Source: Bretschneidera sinensis (lineage: Eukaryota > Streptophyta > Magnoliopsida > Brassicales > Akaniaceae). Taken from it: a stretch of 64,000 nt of DNA. Each line of letters opens with the position of its first letter. The first letter of the stretch is position 1. Positions 45,067 to 56,749 of the stretch are shown here, one piece after another. The stretch covers positions 78,493,320 through 78,557,319 of the forward strand of contig CM043702.1 in the NCBI GenBank assembly GCA_023935145.1, in the 5' to 3' direction. A program made the position numbers and the translations under genes. The notes under the pieces are model-generated. The model saw only the letters and a list, made by a program, of their open reading frames with translations. It was not told the DNA's origin and did no database searches.

Positions 45067-48000
45067 ATGGCTTCAAATTTCGTGGTTGAGAAGTTTGATG
45101 GAAAGGGAGATTTTTCACTATGGAAGCGGAAGATCAAGGCTGTTCTCATGTAACAGAAAGTGGACTTGGCTCTTGGAGAAAATGATGCTTTTCCAGCAAG
45201 TGTCACGGAGGACCAGTGGATTGAAATGAAGAAGATGGCATACAGTACCATCTTCTTGCACATGTCAGATAGTGTCACAAGAGAATGCAGAGACTTGGAA
45301 GATCCTGCTGTCGTATGGAAGAAACTAGATGAGTTGTTTCTTATCAAAACTCTCCCTAATAAAATTTATCTTCTTAAAAGAATCTTTGCTTTTAAAATAG
45401 ATCCTAATAAAGAGTTGCAAGATAATCTTGATGTCTTTAATGAACTAGTTCAGGATTTGGCTACTTGTAGTATTAAATTCCCGGATGAACAATTGGTTGT
45501 TATGTTATTAAATTCTCTTCCTGATTGTTTTGATAGTTTAATTAATGCAATTGAATATGGAAGAGATACACTAACCAAAGAAATTTTGGTCAATGTTATA
45601 AAGGCTCATGATTTCAAAGCCAAGAGTAGGTAGACATCAAATGGAGAAGGGTTGATCATTAGAGGAAGGCCAGCAACTCGGAATGATAGTAGCATTCATG
45701 ACAACTACCGGGAGAAATCAAAAGGTAGAGGGCAAAGCCATGGGAGATCTCATTCCAAATCAAGACATGGAGGAAGGAGATGTTTTTACTGCAACAAGGA
45801 GGGTCACTTTAAGAAAGATTGCAAGAAGAGGTTGTGGGATGAGAGAGGAAGCCATACCAAGAATAGAGAGGCTTCGGTTGCTAAGGCAGAACAGCAAGAT
45901 GATGTTCTTGTTGTGTGCTAAAATATGAGCAGGTGGCAAGGCAGCAAAAAGTGGATTATGGATTCCAGGTGCACTTATCACATGTGCCCTCACAAGGAAT
46001 GGTTCAAGAATTTCAAGGAGATCAATGATGGAAGGGTCTTCTTGGGGATTGACAATTCTTGCCAAGTGAGGGGGATAGGAGACATCCAGTTGAGGATGTT
46101 TGATGGAGTCACAAGGTTGCTGAAGAATGTGAGGTATCTTCCAGATTTAAAGAGGAATTTGATCTTATTGGGGTAGTTGGATTCCTTAGGGTATTCATAC
46201 AAATCTGAGGGAGGAAAGATCAAGGTGACCAAGGGTTCTTTGTTAGTGATCAAGGCAGCAATCAAAGATGGACTCTATGAGATGATCGGTGAAACAGAAA
46301 TCAAAGATCATGCAGCAAGCTTGATGGCTGAAATGGATAGGGCAGCACTTTGGAACAATTGCTTGGGACATATGAGCAAAAAAGGGTTGCAAGTCCTTAG
46401 CAAGGATGTTCTACTTGGTGGTGACAAATTAGAGAAATTGGATTTCTGCGAGTGTTCCATTATTGGGAAGCAACACTGGGTCAGCTTCAACACAGGAGTA
46501 CACAAGTCCAAAGGGATTCTTGACTACATTCATTCGGACCTTTGGGGACCAGTAAGAACACCAACACAGGGAGGTAATTTTTACTTTCTGTCTTTAATTG
46601 ATGATTATTCAAGAATGGTTTAGTTTTATTTGCTTAAACATAAATATGATGCCTTAAATAAATTTGTTGTGTGGAAAAAGTTGCTGGAGACTCAAACGAG
46701 TAGGGTAGTTAAGGCTTTACGAACCGATAGAGGCTTAGAATTTTGTAATAAGGATTTTGATAAATTATGTGAATTAAATAGCATTCTAAGACGTAGAACG
46801 GTTGTAAAAACACCTAAGCAAAATGGAGTTGTTGCGAGGATGAATAGAACCCTTATGGAAATAGTTAGGTGCATGTTGATTGGGTCCGGTTTACCAAAAT
46901 ATTTTTGAGGAGAAGCTGTAGCTACAACTGCATACTTGGTAAATAGATCATCCTCTAGATCTTTAGAGCTCAAGACTTTCATGGAGATGTGGAATGGAAA
47001 ACCCCCTGAATTAAGCAGCCTTAGAACTTCTGGGTGTGCTGCATATGCACATCAAAAGGATGATAAACTTAGCCCAAGGTCTAAAAAATATATGTTTCCA
47101 GGATATGGAGATGGGGTTAAGGGATACAGGTTGTGGTTATTAGAACCTAAAGGAATGAAATTGATAATAAGTAGGGATGTTACTTTTAATGAATTGTTAT
47201 TTCCCTACTTGGAGAAAACTAACCCTGTAGGGGCTAGTGAGCAAACCAGTCCAGAATTTGTGAAGCATAGCATAAAGGAGAATTCGGTTCAAGTAGAGCA
47301 AAGAAGGTAAGAAGGTTCAGAGCAGATAGATCCCATTGATGAAAGACATGCTCAAGATACTCAAGAGGTGGCTGAACTGCAAGTGAATGATGCAGCGAGT
47401 CTAAATGACTTCCATCTCAGAAAAGACCGGGGAAGGAGGGTGGTTAGACCACCTTTGAGATATAGGTTTGCGGCTGCAAATGTAGCAGCCCCTTGGACAG
47501 AAGGAGAGGTTGAACCAGAAACTTACATGGAAGCCATGGAGTGTAAGGATTCGTCAAAGTGGCAGCTAGCTATGGAGGAAGAAATGAACTCTTTGAGGAA
47601 GAACAACTCTTAGGTATTGGTGCCCAAACCAGAAAAATAGAGAGCTGTGGATTGTAGATGGATCTACAAGATCAAAGGAGGGAACACTCCATAGGATGAA
47701 GTCTGGTATAAAGCTAGGCTGGTGGCAAAAGGGTTCACACAAAAAGAAGGCATAGATTTCACCTAAATCTTCTCACCGATTGTGACGTATAAGACGATCC
47801 AGATAGTATTGGCAATGGTGGTCCAATTTGATTGAGAAATCGAGCAAATGGATGTGAAGACAGCGTTCTTATATGGAGAGCTTGATGAGACCATTTACAT
47901 GAGGCAACCCGAAGGCTATGAGGAAGGAAGGCAGGGAGATTTGGTGTGCCAACTGAAGAAATCTCTATATGGCCTGAAGCAATTGCCTCGGCAATGGAAT

Positions 48001-49078
48001 AAGAGGTTTGATTCCTTTGTAATCAGCCTGAGTTTCATGAGGAGCTACAATGATTCGAGCTTCTATTACAAGGGGTAGAAGGTGGAAGAAGTGGTGATCT
48101 TCCAGATCTATGTTGATGACATGTTGCTGGTTGGGAGCAGCATGGAGAGGATTAAGAAATTGACAGCTCAACTTAGTGAAGAGTTTGAGATTAAGGATCT
48201 TAGCCATGCGCAGAAGATCCTTGGGATGTGTATCATCTGGGAAAGGGAGAGAAATAGATTGAAGATCTCTCAAACTTCCTACATAGAGAAGATGATATCT
48301 AAGTTCTCTATGGAAGATAGCAAACCAGTACAGGTTCCCCTTGATGGTCATTTCAAGTTCTCCAGCGATCAATGTCCAAGATCGGAGGCGAAGAAGAAGG
48401 AAATGGAGAAATTCTCTTACTCTAGTGCGGTTGGTTCAGTTATGTTCACCATGGTAAGCACTAGACCTGATATTGCTCATGCAATTAGTGTTCTCAGTAG
48501 GTTTATGAGTAATCCCAGGAAGGAGCATTGGCTTGGGATGAAGTGGTTGCTGAGGTATTTGAAGGGAAGCCCAGAAGTAGGGCTGGTTTATGAGAAGATG
48601 GGTAATGCCATCTGCCTTGAGGGTTATGCTGATTCTGATTATGGAGTAGACCGGGATAAAAGGAGATTGATTACTTCCTACTTCTTCAACTTAAATGGGT
48701 GATGTGTAAGTGGGAAGGCTCAGTTTCAGCCGGTGGTAGCACTCTCAACAACCGAGGCTGAGTACATAGTGGCTACGGAGCCATCAAGGAGGCTATGTGG
48801 TGCAAAGGGTTGCTGGAAGAGTTGAAGGTACTGGAGGAGGAGGTTGTTGTGTATTCAGATAGTTAAAGTGCATTGCACTTGTGTAAGAATCCGGTGTTCC
48901 ATGAGAGGACAAAGTATATGGATGTTCGATACCATTTCATTAGGGAAAATGTTACGAAAGATGCATCCATGTGGGCAAGGTAGCCACGGAAGAAAAACCT
49001 GCGGATTTAGGTACCAAGGTTCTACCTCTAAGTAAGTTCAATCATTGCCTTGGACTACTTAGGATTGGAGTCAGTTGA
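45067..49078 (+). pseudogene. C2 unit 1 gag-pol
   Basis: Gag starts at the ATG at 45067 (MASNFVVEKFDG). A TAA replaces a glutamine codon near 45151 and a TAG stands at 45631-45633. Zinc knuckle CFYCNKEGHFKKDC at 45781-45822 is intact. The protease site reads DSR at 45961-45969 instead of DSG. Integrase runs from about 46300 to 47110, with HSDLWGP, RTDRGLEF and QNGVVARM (catalytic Glu lost). RT runs from about 47570 to 48400, with QMDVKTAFLYGEL, LYGLKQ and YVDD at 48109-48120. RNase H continues to the TGA at 49076-49078 with a TAA at 48864-48866 and a one-base deletion near 48960. Stops and shifts throughout. Confidence 0.9.
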
Positions 49079-49158
49079 TTGATGACTCAAGATGAGTTTG
49101 GATCCTGAAGTTCTCTGCACAATGGTTCGGGTTTAAATGCTTAGACAAAGGTTGAGAT

Positions 49159-49675
49159 TGTTGGTATTTGTCTAAGGTTTAAACATGGTTTTAAACATGG
49201 TTATAGTTTAAACAAGGTTGGAAGAATTAATTTCGGCATGTTAAAGGAGTGCACACAAGTGTGTGCCTCACTTTGGGTGTGTGTGCACACCTCTATTCAG
49301 CAAGGCAAAGAAGTGTGCACAACCACAAAAGGTCCAGCTTCAGGTCATGCCGCAGCCCAGCCTTGTCCAGGCCGTGGCGCATAGTATAGAGGAGTGCTAG
49401 AGGAGGGCCAGACGGCAGCGCCCCCTACCCCAAGCGGCGGAGCCCAGAAAGGCCACAAAGATGAGAAGTTTCAGCCCTGCTTCAGGCCGCAACACGCCCT
49501 GTTCTAAGTAATGGCCTGAAGGCACACCGATGCAAGGTTGCTAAGTCCTTTGAGAGGTGCGTGTGTGTATGAATGAAACACATAGCTTTACTAAAGAATG
49601 ATCAAAGGCTAAGGATGATTGTTCATCTAGATCTAAGGGTGGATATTGACCCTCAAGATTCGACAAGAAGTTGGT
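49159..49675 (+). repeat. C2 LTR-b, first part
   Basis: Starts TGTTGGTATT. Similarity to LTR-a and LTR-c stops at TTGGT (49671-49675), the C3 target duplication, 10 bases before the TATA box. Confidence 0.92.
49671..49675. repeat. C3 target site duplication, left copy (TTGGT)
   Basis: TTGGT, repeated at 56017-56021. Joining the flanks restores AAGTTGGTGCACTATATAAA as in LTR-a and LTR-c. Confidence 0.93.
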
Positions 49676-50666
49676 TATTGTTATTCGACTAAGGTTTAAA
49701 TAGGTTCAACCATGGTTTAAAATTGGTTAAAGTCCAAACAAATTGTGGAATATGAAATGTCAGCAAGTTAGAAGGTTGCACACATGTGTGTGCGTCAATT
49801 TGGAGCATGGGAAGGCCATGCACACTAGTGTGCGCACTTCTGCACCTAGGTAGAAGCTAGTGTGCACAGCAGCAGGAAGGAGCAGCACCAGTGTGCGTAG
49901 TGCGCCACACACAGCCAGCGCCGCACCTTCCAGAATGGCATGCATTAGGTCCGGGTGAGGGGTGCATCGCACAGCACCAGCGACGCACCATCTAAAAACT
50001 CCTCTAGCGCACTCTGCCCAGCGGCGCACCGCCAGGCACACTGCTGCACACACACGTAGCAGGTTTCAAGGCTCTCTAAAGTGTGTGCGCACAAGGCCAA
50101 AACGCACAACATCACTTGGAGATGAATAAATGGCTAGGATTTAAAGGAGATGATGATCAAAGGGAGGAGATTGATTCATAAGATTGTCCAAGAAGTGAAA
50201 GGCTATAAAAGGGGTTCTCAAGGCTCATTTTTATCGAAGAATATAACATGATAATACACACAAGTTTGTGACATTGTGAGATCAATTGTAAACATATAGA
50301 GAGAATTATGTAAGAGTGACAAACACAAGAGAGACTCTTTGTTAGGCTGGTTGTAAAGAAGAGATAGTAGTATAGAGAGTGAGTTGTAATCTCCTTTCTT
50401 CTCTGCTTGTTTCTTCAAGACCATTGTGGGTTCTTGAAGAGGATTGCTGTAACTTCGTAAGAACCATTTGATTAGTGTAGAGAGTTTGGAGGAACTCACA
50501 GGGACGTAGGCACATTGTTGAACCTTGATAACAAATGCTTGTCTTCTTTTCTTTCTTTGATTTTCTGTTCTTGTGTTCGATTGCTGAAATTCTTTCTACA
50601 AGTCACTTAAGACTTGGGTGTTTGGAAGATCACCACCTGGGCATCCTACTTAGGTGATTTCTAACA
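49676..50666 (+). repeat. C3 5' LTR
   Basis: Starts TATTGTTATT (TG decayed to TA) and ends CTAACA. Contains palindromes CACACATGTGTG (near 49781) and GCACACTAGTGTGC (49820-49833) and a GC-rich U3. TATA (TATAAAA) at 50204-50210. Confidence 0.92.
50204..50210 (+). promoter_or_regulatory. C3 LTR TATA box
   Basis: TATAAAA in GGCTATAAAAGGGG; the 3' LTR has the same at 55554-55560. Confidence 0.65.
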
Positions 50667-50667
50667 G

Positions 50668-50679
50668 TGATATCAGAGC
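50668..50679 (+). other. C3 primer binding site (initiator tRNA-Met)
   Basis: TGATATCAGAGC, one transition from TGGTATCAGAGC. Confidence 0.85.
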
Positions 50680-50925
50680 TTTGGTCAGTAGAATCAGAGC
50701 TGCACAGCTAGTTATCGAAGCAAGAAGTAGAAGGTACGGAGCCAAGACTCCAAGAGTCAAAGATTAACTTCTTAGGTGACTCAAGAAGGTGTAAAGATCA
50801 AGATCCGATCGTGTTCTTAAAAGTTGATTCAAGAATGGTGTTAAGATCTATCTTCGATCTGTGTTCTTGAGATTAAAGAAAGCATTTGTGGGTAGTGCAT
50901 AAATCTGGGATCTTGTCCGCAAAAG

Positions 50926-51756
50926 ATGGCTTCAAATTTCTGTGTAGAGAAGTTTGATGGAAAGGAAGACCTTGCCCTTTGGAAGCGGAAGATCAAGGCG
51001 GTTCTAATGCAACAGAAAGTGGACTTGGCCATTGGAGAAGATGATGCTTTTCCAGCAAGTGTCACGGAGGACCAGTGGACCGAGATGAAGAAGATGACTT
51101 ACAACACCATTTTCTTGCACATGTTGGATAGTGTCATAAGGGAGTGCGGAGACTTGGAGGATCCTGCTGTCATATGGAAGAAACTAAATGAGTTGTTTCT
51201 TACCAAAACTCTCCCTAACAAAATTTATCTTCTTAAAAGAATCTTTGCTTTTAAAATGGATCCTAGTAAAGATTTGCAAGATAATCTTGATGTCTTTAAT
51301 AAGCTAGTTCAAGATTTGAATAGCTGTAGTATTATTTTTCCGGATGAACAATTGGTTGTCATTTTGTTAAATTCTCTTCCTGATTGCTTTGATAACTTGA
51401 TTAATGCCATTGAGTATGGAAGGGATACTTTGACAAAGGAGATTGTGATCAATGCCATAAGGGCATATGATTTCAAGGCCAAGATGAAGGAGACATCAAG
51501 TGGTGATGGGCTGTTCGTAAGAGGAAGGCCAGCAACTCGGAATGGCAGTAGCAACCATAGCAACTACGGAGAGAAATCAAGAGGTAGAGGACAGATCCAT
51601 GGGAGATCTCATTCCAAGAAAAGACTTGGAGGAGGAAGGAGATGCTTTTACTGCAACAAGGAGGGCCATTTCAAGAAAGATTGCAAGAAGAGGATATGGG
51701 ATGAGAGGAGAAGCCATACCAACAATGGAGAGGCTTCGGTTGCTAAGGGAGAATAG
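50926..51756 (+). pseudogene. C3 gag (276 codons open, ended by a premature TAG)
   Basis: From ATG at 50926 (MASNFCVEKFDG) the UBN2-type gag domain occupies residues 1-185. A Gly/Arg/Ser/His linker follows, then the zinc knuckle CFYCNKEGHFKKDC (about residues 241-254) with all CCHC residues. The frame ends at TAG 51754-51756, where C1 and C2 have a glutamine codon (GEQQDD context), so the stop separates gag from the protease. Without that change gag and protease would be one polyprotein, as usual in copia. The most complete copia gag in the window; it could still encode Gag alone. Confidence 0.88.
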
Positions 51757-54700
51757 CAAGATGATGTTTTTATTGTGTGCTCGAATGGGAGCAGGAAGAA
51801 AGGCAGCGAAAAGTGGATACTTGACTCCGGGTGCACTTATTATATGTGCCCTCACAAAGAATGGTTCAAGAATTTCAAGGAGTTCAATGATGGAAGGGTC
51901 TTCTTGGGGAATGACAATTCTTGCCAAGTGAGAGGGATTGGAGACATTCAATTGAAAATGTTTGATGGAGCACAAGGCAGCTGCAAAATGTAAGATATCT
52001 TCTAGATTTGAAGAGTAACTTGATCTCATTGGGGCAGCTGGATTCCATGGGGTATACATGCAAAGTAGAGGGATGAAAGATCAAGAGGCCAATGGATCTT
52101 TGGTAGCGATCAAAGCAGCAAGAAACGATGGACTCTATGAGATGATCGGAGAGACAAAAACCAATGATCAAGCAGCAAGCTTGATGGCTGAGATGGATAA
52201 GGCAGCCCTTTGGCACACTCGCTTGAGATACATGAGCGAAAAGGGCCTACAAGTGCTTAGCAAGGAAGGTCTACTTGGTGGTGACAAAGTAGAAAAACTA
52301 GATTTCTGTGAGAGTTGTATTCTTGGGAAGCAACACCGAGTCAGCTTCAACACTGGAGTTCTCAAGTCCAAAGAGATTCTTGATTACATTCATTCGGACC
52401 TTTGGGGACCAGCAAGAACACCAACACAGGGAGGTAACTTTTACTTTCTGTCTTTAATTGATGATTATTCAAGAAGAGTGTGGGTTTATTTGCTTAGGAA
52501 TAAATCTAATGCCTTGAATAAATTTGTTGTGTGGAAGAAGTTGCTGGAAACTCAAACGGGTGGGGTAGTTAAGGCTTTACGAACCGATAATGGCTTAGAA
52601 TATTGCAATAATGATTTTGATAAATTCTGTTAATTAAATGGCATTCTAAGGCATAGGACGATTGTAAAAACACCCCAGCAAAATGGAGTTGTTGAAAGAA
52701 TGAATATAACTCTTATGGAGAAGGTTAGGTGCATGTTAATAGGATCCGGGTTACCAAAATATTTTTGGGGAGAAGCTGTGGCTACAGCTGCATACTTGAT
52801 AAATAGATCACCTTTTAGAGCTTTAGAGCTCAAGACTCCCATGGAGATGTGGAGTGGAAAACCCCCTGAATTAAACAACCTTATGACTTTTGGTTGTGCT
52901 GCGTATGCACATCAAAAGGAGGATAAACTTGGCCCTAGATCTAGAAAATGTGTATTTCTAGGATATGGTGATGGGGTTAAGGGATATAGGTTGTGGTCCT
53001 TAGAAAAGAAGGGCATGAAACTGATTATAAGTAGGGATGGTATCTTTAATGAATTATTATTTCTCTACTTGGAGAAAACTAACCCTGCAGGGGCTAGTGA
53101 GCAAACCAGTCCGAAAATTGTTGAGCATCGCATCAAGGAGCACTCGGTCCAGGTAGAGCAGAGGAGACAAGAGGGTTCGGACCAGGTAGAGCCCTTGGAT
53201 GAAGGCCAAGCTCAAGAAACTCAAGAAGGAGAGGCTAAACAAGAAGAGGTTGGTGCAGTAAATAACTATCAGCTCACAAAAGACCGGGGAAGGAGAGTGG
53301 TTAGACCACCCTTGAGATATGGGTTTGCAAATGCCAATGTAGCAGCTCCTTGGAGAGAGGAGAGGTTAAACCAAAAACTTACACGGATGCCATAGAGTGT
53401 AAGGATTCGTCAAAGTGGTAGCTGGCTATAGAGGAAGAAATGGATTCTTTGATGAAGAACAACCCTTGGAAGCTGGTGCCTAAACCAGAAAAACAGAGAG
53501 TGGTGGATTGTAGATGGCTCTACAAGATCAAAGAAGGGAATACTCCAGGGGATGAAGTCTGGTATAATGCTAGGCTGGTGGCGAAGGGGTTCACACAAAA
53601 AGAAGGCATAGATTTCACTAAATGCTTCTCATTGGTTGTGAAGTACAAGACGATCCGGATGGTGTTAGCATTGGCGGTCCCGTTTGATTGCGAAATTGAG
53701 CAAATGGATGTGAAGACTGCATTCTTGCATAGAGAGCTCAATGAGACCATTTTCATGAGGTAACCCGAAGGCTATGAGGAAGGAAGGTAGGGAGAGCTAG
53801 TGTGCAAATTGAAGAAGTCTCTCTATGGCCTGAAGCAATCACCTCGGCAATGGAACAAGAGATTTGATTCCTTTGTAATCAGCTTGGGTTTCATGAGGAG
53901 CTACTATGATTTTTGCTTGTACTATAAGGGGCAGAAAGTTGAGGAGATGGTGATCATCCTCATTTATGTTGATGACATGTTACTGGTTAGGAGCAGCATG
54001 GAGAGGATAAAGAAATTAAAGGCTCAACTCAGTGAGGAATTTGAGATGAAGGATCTTGGTCATGCAAAGAAGATCCTTGGGATGTGTATCGTCTGGGAAT
54101 GGGAGAAAAACATATTGAAGATCTTCCAAACTTTCTATATAAAGAAAATGATATCTAAATTCTCTATGGAAGATAGCAAACCAGTGATGGTTCCCCTTGC
54201 TGGTCATTTCAAGTTCTCCAGTGATCAATGTCCAAGATCGGAGGCGGAGAAGAAGGAAATGGAGAAAATCCCCTATTCTAGTGCGGTTGGTTCAATTATG
54301 TACACCATGGTGAGCACTAGACCGGACATTGCTCATGTAGGTTTATGAGTAATCCCAAAAAAGAGCATTGGCTTGGGATGAAGTGGTTGCTGAGGTATTT
54401 GAAGGGAAGCCCAGAAGTAGGGCTGCTATATGAGAAGAGGGGTAATGCAATTTGCCTTGAGGGGTTTGCTGATTCGGACTATGGAGCAGATTGGGACAAA
54501 AAGAGATCAATTACCTCCTATTTCTTCAACTTAAACGGATTTTGTGTAAGTTAGAAGGCTCAGTTGCAGCTAGTGATAGCACTCTCAACAACCAAGGCAG
54601 AATATATAGCAGCTACAGAGGCTATTAAGGAAGCTATGTGGTGCAAAGGGTTGCTTGAAGAGTTGAAGGTACTGGATGAGTAGGTTGTGGTATTTTCAGA

Positions 54701-54920
54701 TAGTCAAAGTGCCTTGCACTTATGTAAAAATCCAGTGTTCCATGAGAGGACGAAGCATATGGATGTTCGGTATCATTTTAGTCGGGAAAATGTTACGAAA
54801 GGATGCATCCATGTGGACAAGGTTACCACAGAAGAAAATCCTGCTGACTTGGGTACTAAAGTTCTACCTCTAAGTAAGTTCAATCATTGCTTTGAATTAC
54901 TTAGGATTAGAGTTGGTTAA
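51757..54920 (+). pseudogene. C3 pol: protease, integrase, RT, RNase H
   Basis: The protease site ILDSGCT lies near 51820 with DSG intact; a one-base deletion near 51970 shifts the frame. The integrase pre-domain and core run from 52180 to 52990: FCESCILGKQHR, HSDLWGP, RTDNGLEY, a TAA at 52631-52633, then NGVVERMN. RT runs from 53440 to 54350: QMDVKTAFLH, a TAG-type stop near 53761, KKSLYGLKQSPRQW and YVDD at 53965-53976. A deletion of about 17 bp near 54336 breaks the RT/RNase H junction. RNase H continues to the TAA at 54918-54920. A few lesions only, yet inactive. Confidence 0.9.
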
Positions 54921-55003
54921 TTGGAGACTCTAGATGAGTTTGGATCTCGAAGCTTTCTGCACAATGGTTTAGGTTTTTTGAACACTTAGACAAAGGTAGA
55001 GAT

Positions 55004-56016
55004 TGTTGTTCTTTGACTAAGGTTCAAACAGGTTCAACCATGGTTTAAAATTGGTTAAAGTCTAAACCAATTGTGGAATATCAAATTTCAGCAAGTTAGA
55101 AGGTTGCACACGTGTGTGTGCATCAATTTAGAGCATGGGAAGGCCATACGCACTAGTGTGCGCACTTCTGCACCTAGGCAGAAGCTAGTGCGCACAGCAG
55201 CAGGAAGAAGCAGCACCAGTGTGCGCGGTGTGCCGCTCACAACCAGTGCCGCACCTTCTAGAATGGCATGCATCAAGTCTGGGTGAGGGGTGCATCTCAC
55301 AGTACCAGCTTTGCACTGTCCAGAAACTCCTCCAGCGCACTCTGCCCAGCAGTGCACCGTGCCCTACTGAGCGGCGCACTGCCAGGCACACTACTGCACA
55401 CACACACGGCAGGCTTCAAGGCTAGCCAAAGTGTGTGCGCACAAGGCCAAAATGCACAGCATCACTTGGAGATGAAAGAAGGGCTAGGATTTAAAGGAGA
55501 TGATGACCAAAGGGAGGAGATTGATTCACAAGATTATCCAAGAAGTGAAAGGCTATAAAAATGGTTCTCAAGGCTCATTTTTATAGAAGAATATAACATG
55601 ATAACACAAACAAGTTTGTGACATTGTGAGATTAATTGTAAACACATAAAGAGAATTGTGTAAGAGTGACAAACACAAGAGAGACTCTTTGTTAGGCTGG
55701 TTGTAAAGAAGAGATAGTAGTATAGAGAGTGAGTTGTAATCTCCTTTCTTCTCTTCTTGTTTCTTCAAGACCATTGTGGGTTCTTGAAGGGGATTGTTGT
55801 AACTTTGTAAGAACCATTTGATTAGTGCAGAGAGTTCGGAGGAACTCACGGGGACGTAGGCACATTGCCAAACCTCGATAATAATTGCTTGTCTTCTTTT
55901 CTTTCTTTGATTTTCTGTTCTTATGTTCGATTGCTGAAATTCTTTCTACAAGTCACTCAAGACTTGGGTGTTTGGAAGATCACCACCTGGGCATCCTACT
56001 TAGGTGATTTCCAACA
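55004..56016 (+). repeat. C3 3' LTR
   Basis: TGTTGTTCTT...CCAACA, 1013 bp, preceded by the purine tract ACAAAGGTAGAGA. It matches 49676-50666 with an extra GC-rich segment near 55355-55380. Confidence 0.94.
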
Positions 56017-56021
56017 TTGGT
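56017..56021. repeat. C3 target site duplication, right copy (TTGGT)
   Basis: Identical to 49671-49675. Confidence 0.93.
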
Positions 56022-56501
56022 GCACTATATAAAGGGTCATCTAGCTTCTATTTTATAGGTTGATTATTATTACTTGTGATTAAATTGAGATCAATTGTAA
56101 AGTGTGCAATATAAGAGAGAATTGTGTGAGAGTGCAAAGATACAAACACAAGAGGGACTCAAAAGAGAGACTGGTTGTAAAAAAAAAGAGTAGTATAGTT
56201 AGAGATAGAGAGCATTGTAATAGTTCTTATCTTCTTCCTTTCTTCTCTTCTCTTTGTTTCTTCAAGAACTTGAGTTTCTTGGAGAGGGTTTCTGAGATTG
56301 TAAAGAACCATTGATAAGATAGTGCAGAGAGTTGGGAGGAACTCACGGGGACGTAGGCATATTGTCAAACCTCGATAACAAATTTCTTGTGTTCTTTTTT
56401 TCCTTGCTTTGATTGCTGTATCTTTTTGTGTACAAGTCATTCTAGACTTGAGTGTTTGAGACACCATCACCTGGGCATCATTGAGAGGTGGTTTCCCAAC
56501 A
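56022..56501 (+). repeat. C2 LTR-b, second part
   Basis: Continues the LTR from GCACTATATAAAGGG to CCCAACA and is followed directly by a primer site, so it acts as 5' LTR of unit 2. Confidence 0.92.
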
Positions 56502-56502
56502 G

Positions 56503-56514
56503 TGGTATCAGAGC
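56503..56514 (+). other. C2 unit 2 primer binding site (initiator tRNA-Met)
   Basis: Perfect TGGTATCAGAGC. Confidence 0.92.
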
Positions 56515-56749
56515 TTGAGCAGCTGGGTAACAGAGCAAGAATTGAAGGTAGTGGAGCAAGACTCTAATATTCAAAGAACAAACTTCTTGGGTGATTCAAG
56601 AAGGGAGTAAAGATCAAGATAAGATCGTGTTCTTAAGGTTGATTCAAGAACGGTGTTGAAATCATTCTTTGATCTATGTTCATAAGGTTTAGAAGAAGTT
56701 GGAAAGAAATTTGTGGGTGCTGCACACATCTGGGATCTTTTTCACAAAG

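Larger units (their letters stand above)
49676..56016 (+). mobile_element. C3: Tork-type Ty1/copia retrotransposon nested in C2 LTR-b
   Basis: 6.3 kb, with 991-bp and 1013-bp LTRs, initiator tRNA-Met-type primer site, gag and pol in copia order, and TTGGT target duplications. Its pol is a sister of C1 and C2 pol, but the LTR U3 regions differ. It is the least broken copia element here, with an open gag and the DSG and YVDD sites kept. Confidence 0.95.

Noticed and set aside
49671..49675. Reading LTR-b plus C3 as two separate solo LTRs
   Set aside because: The two halves join perfectly across the TTGGT duplication, so it is one split LTR.
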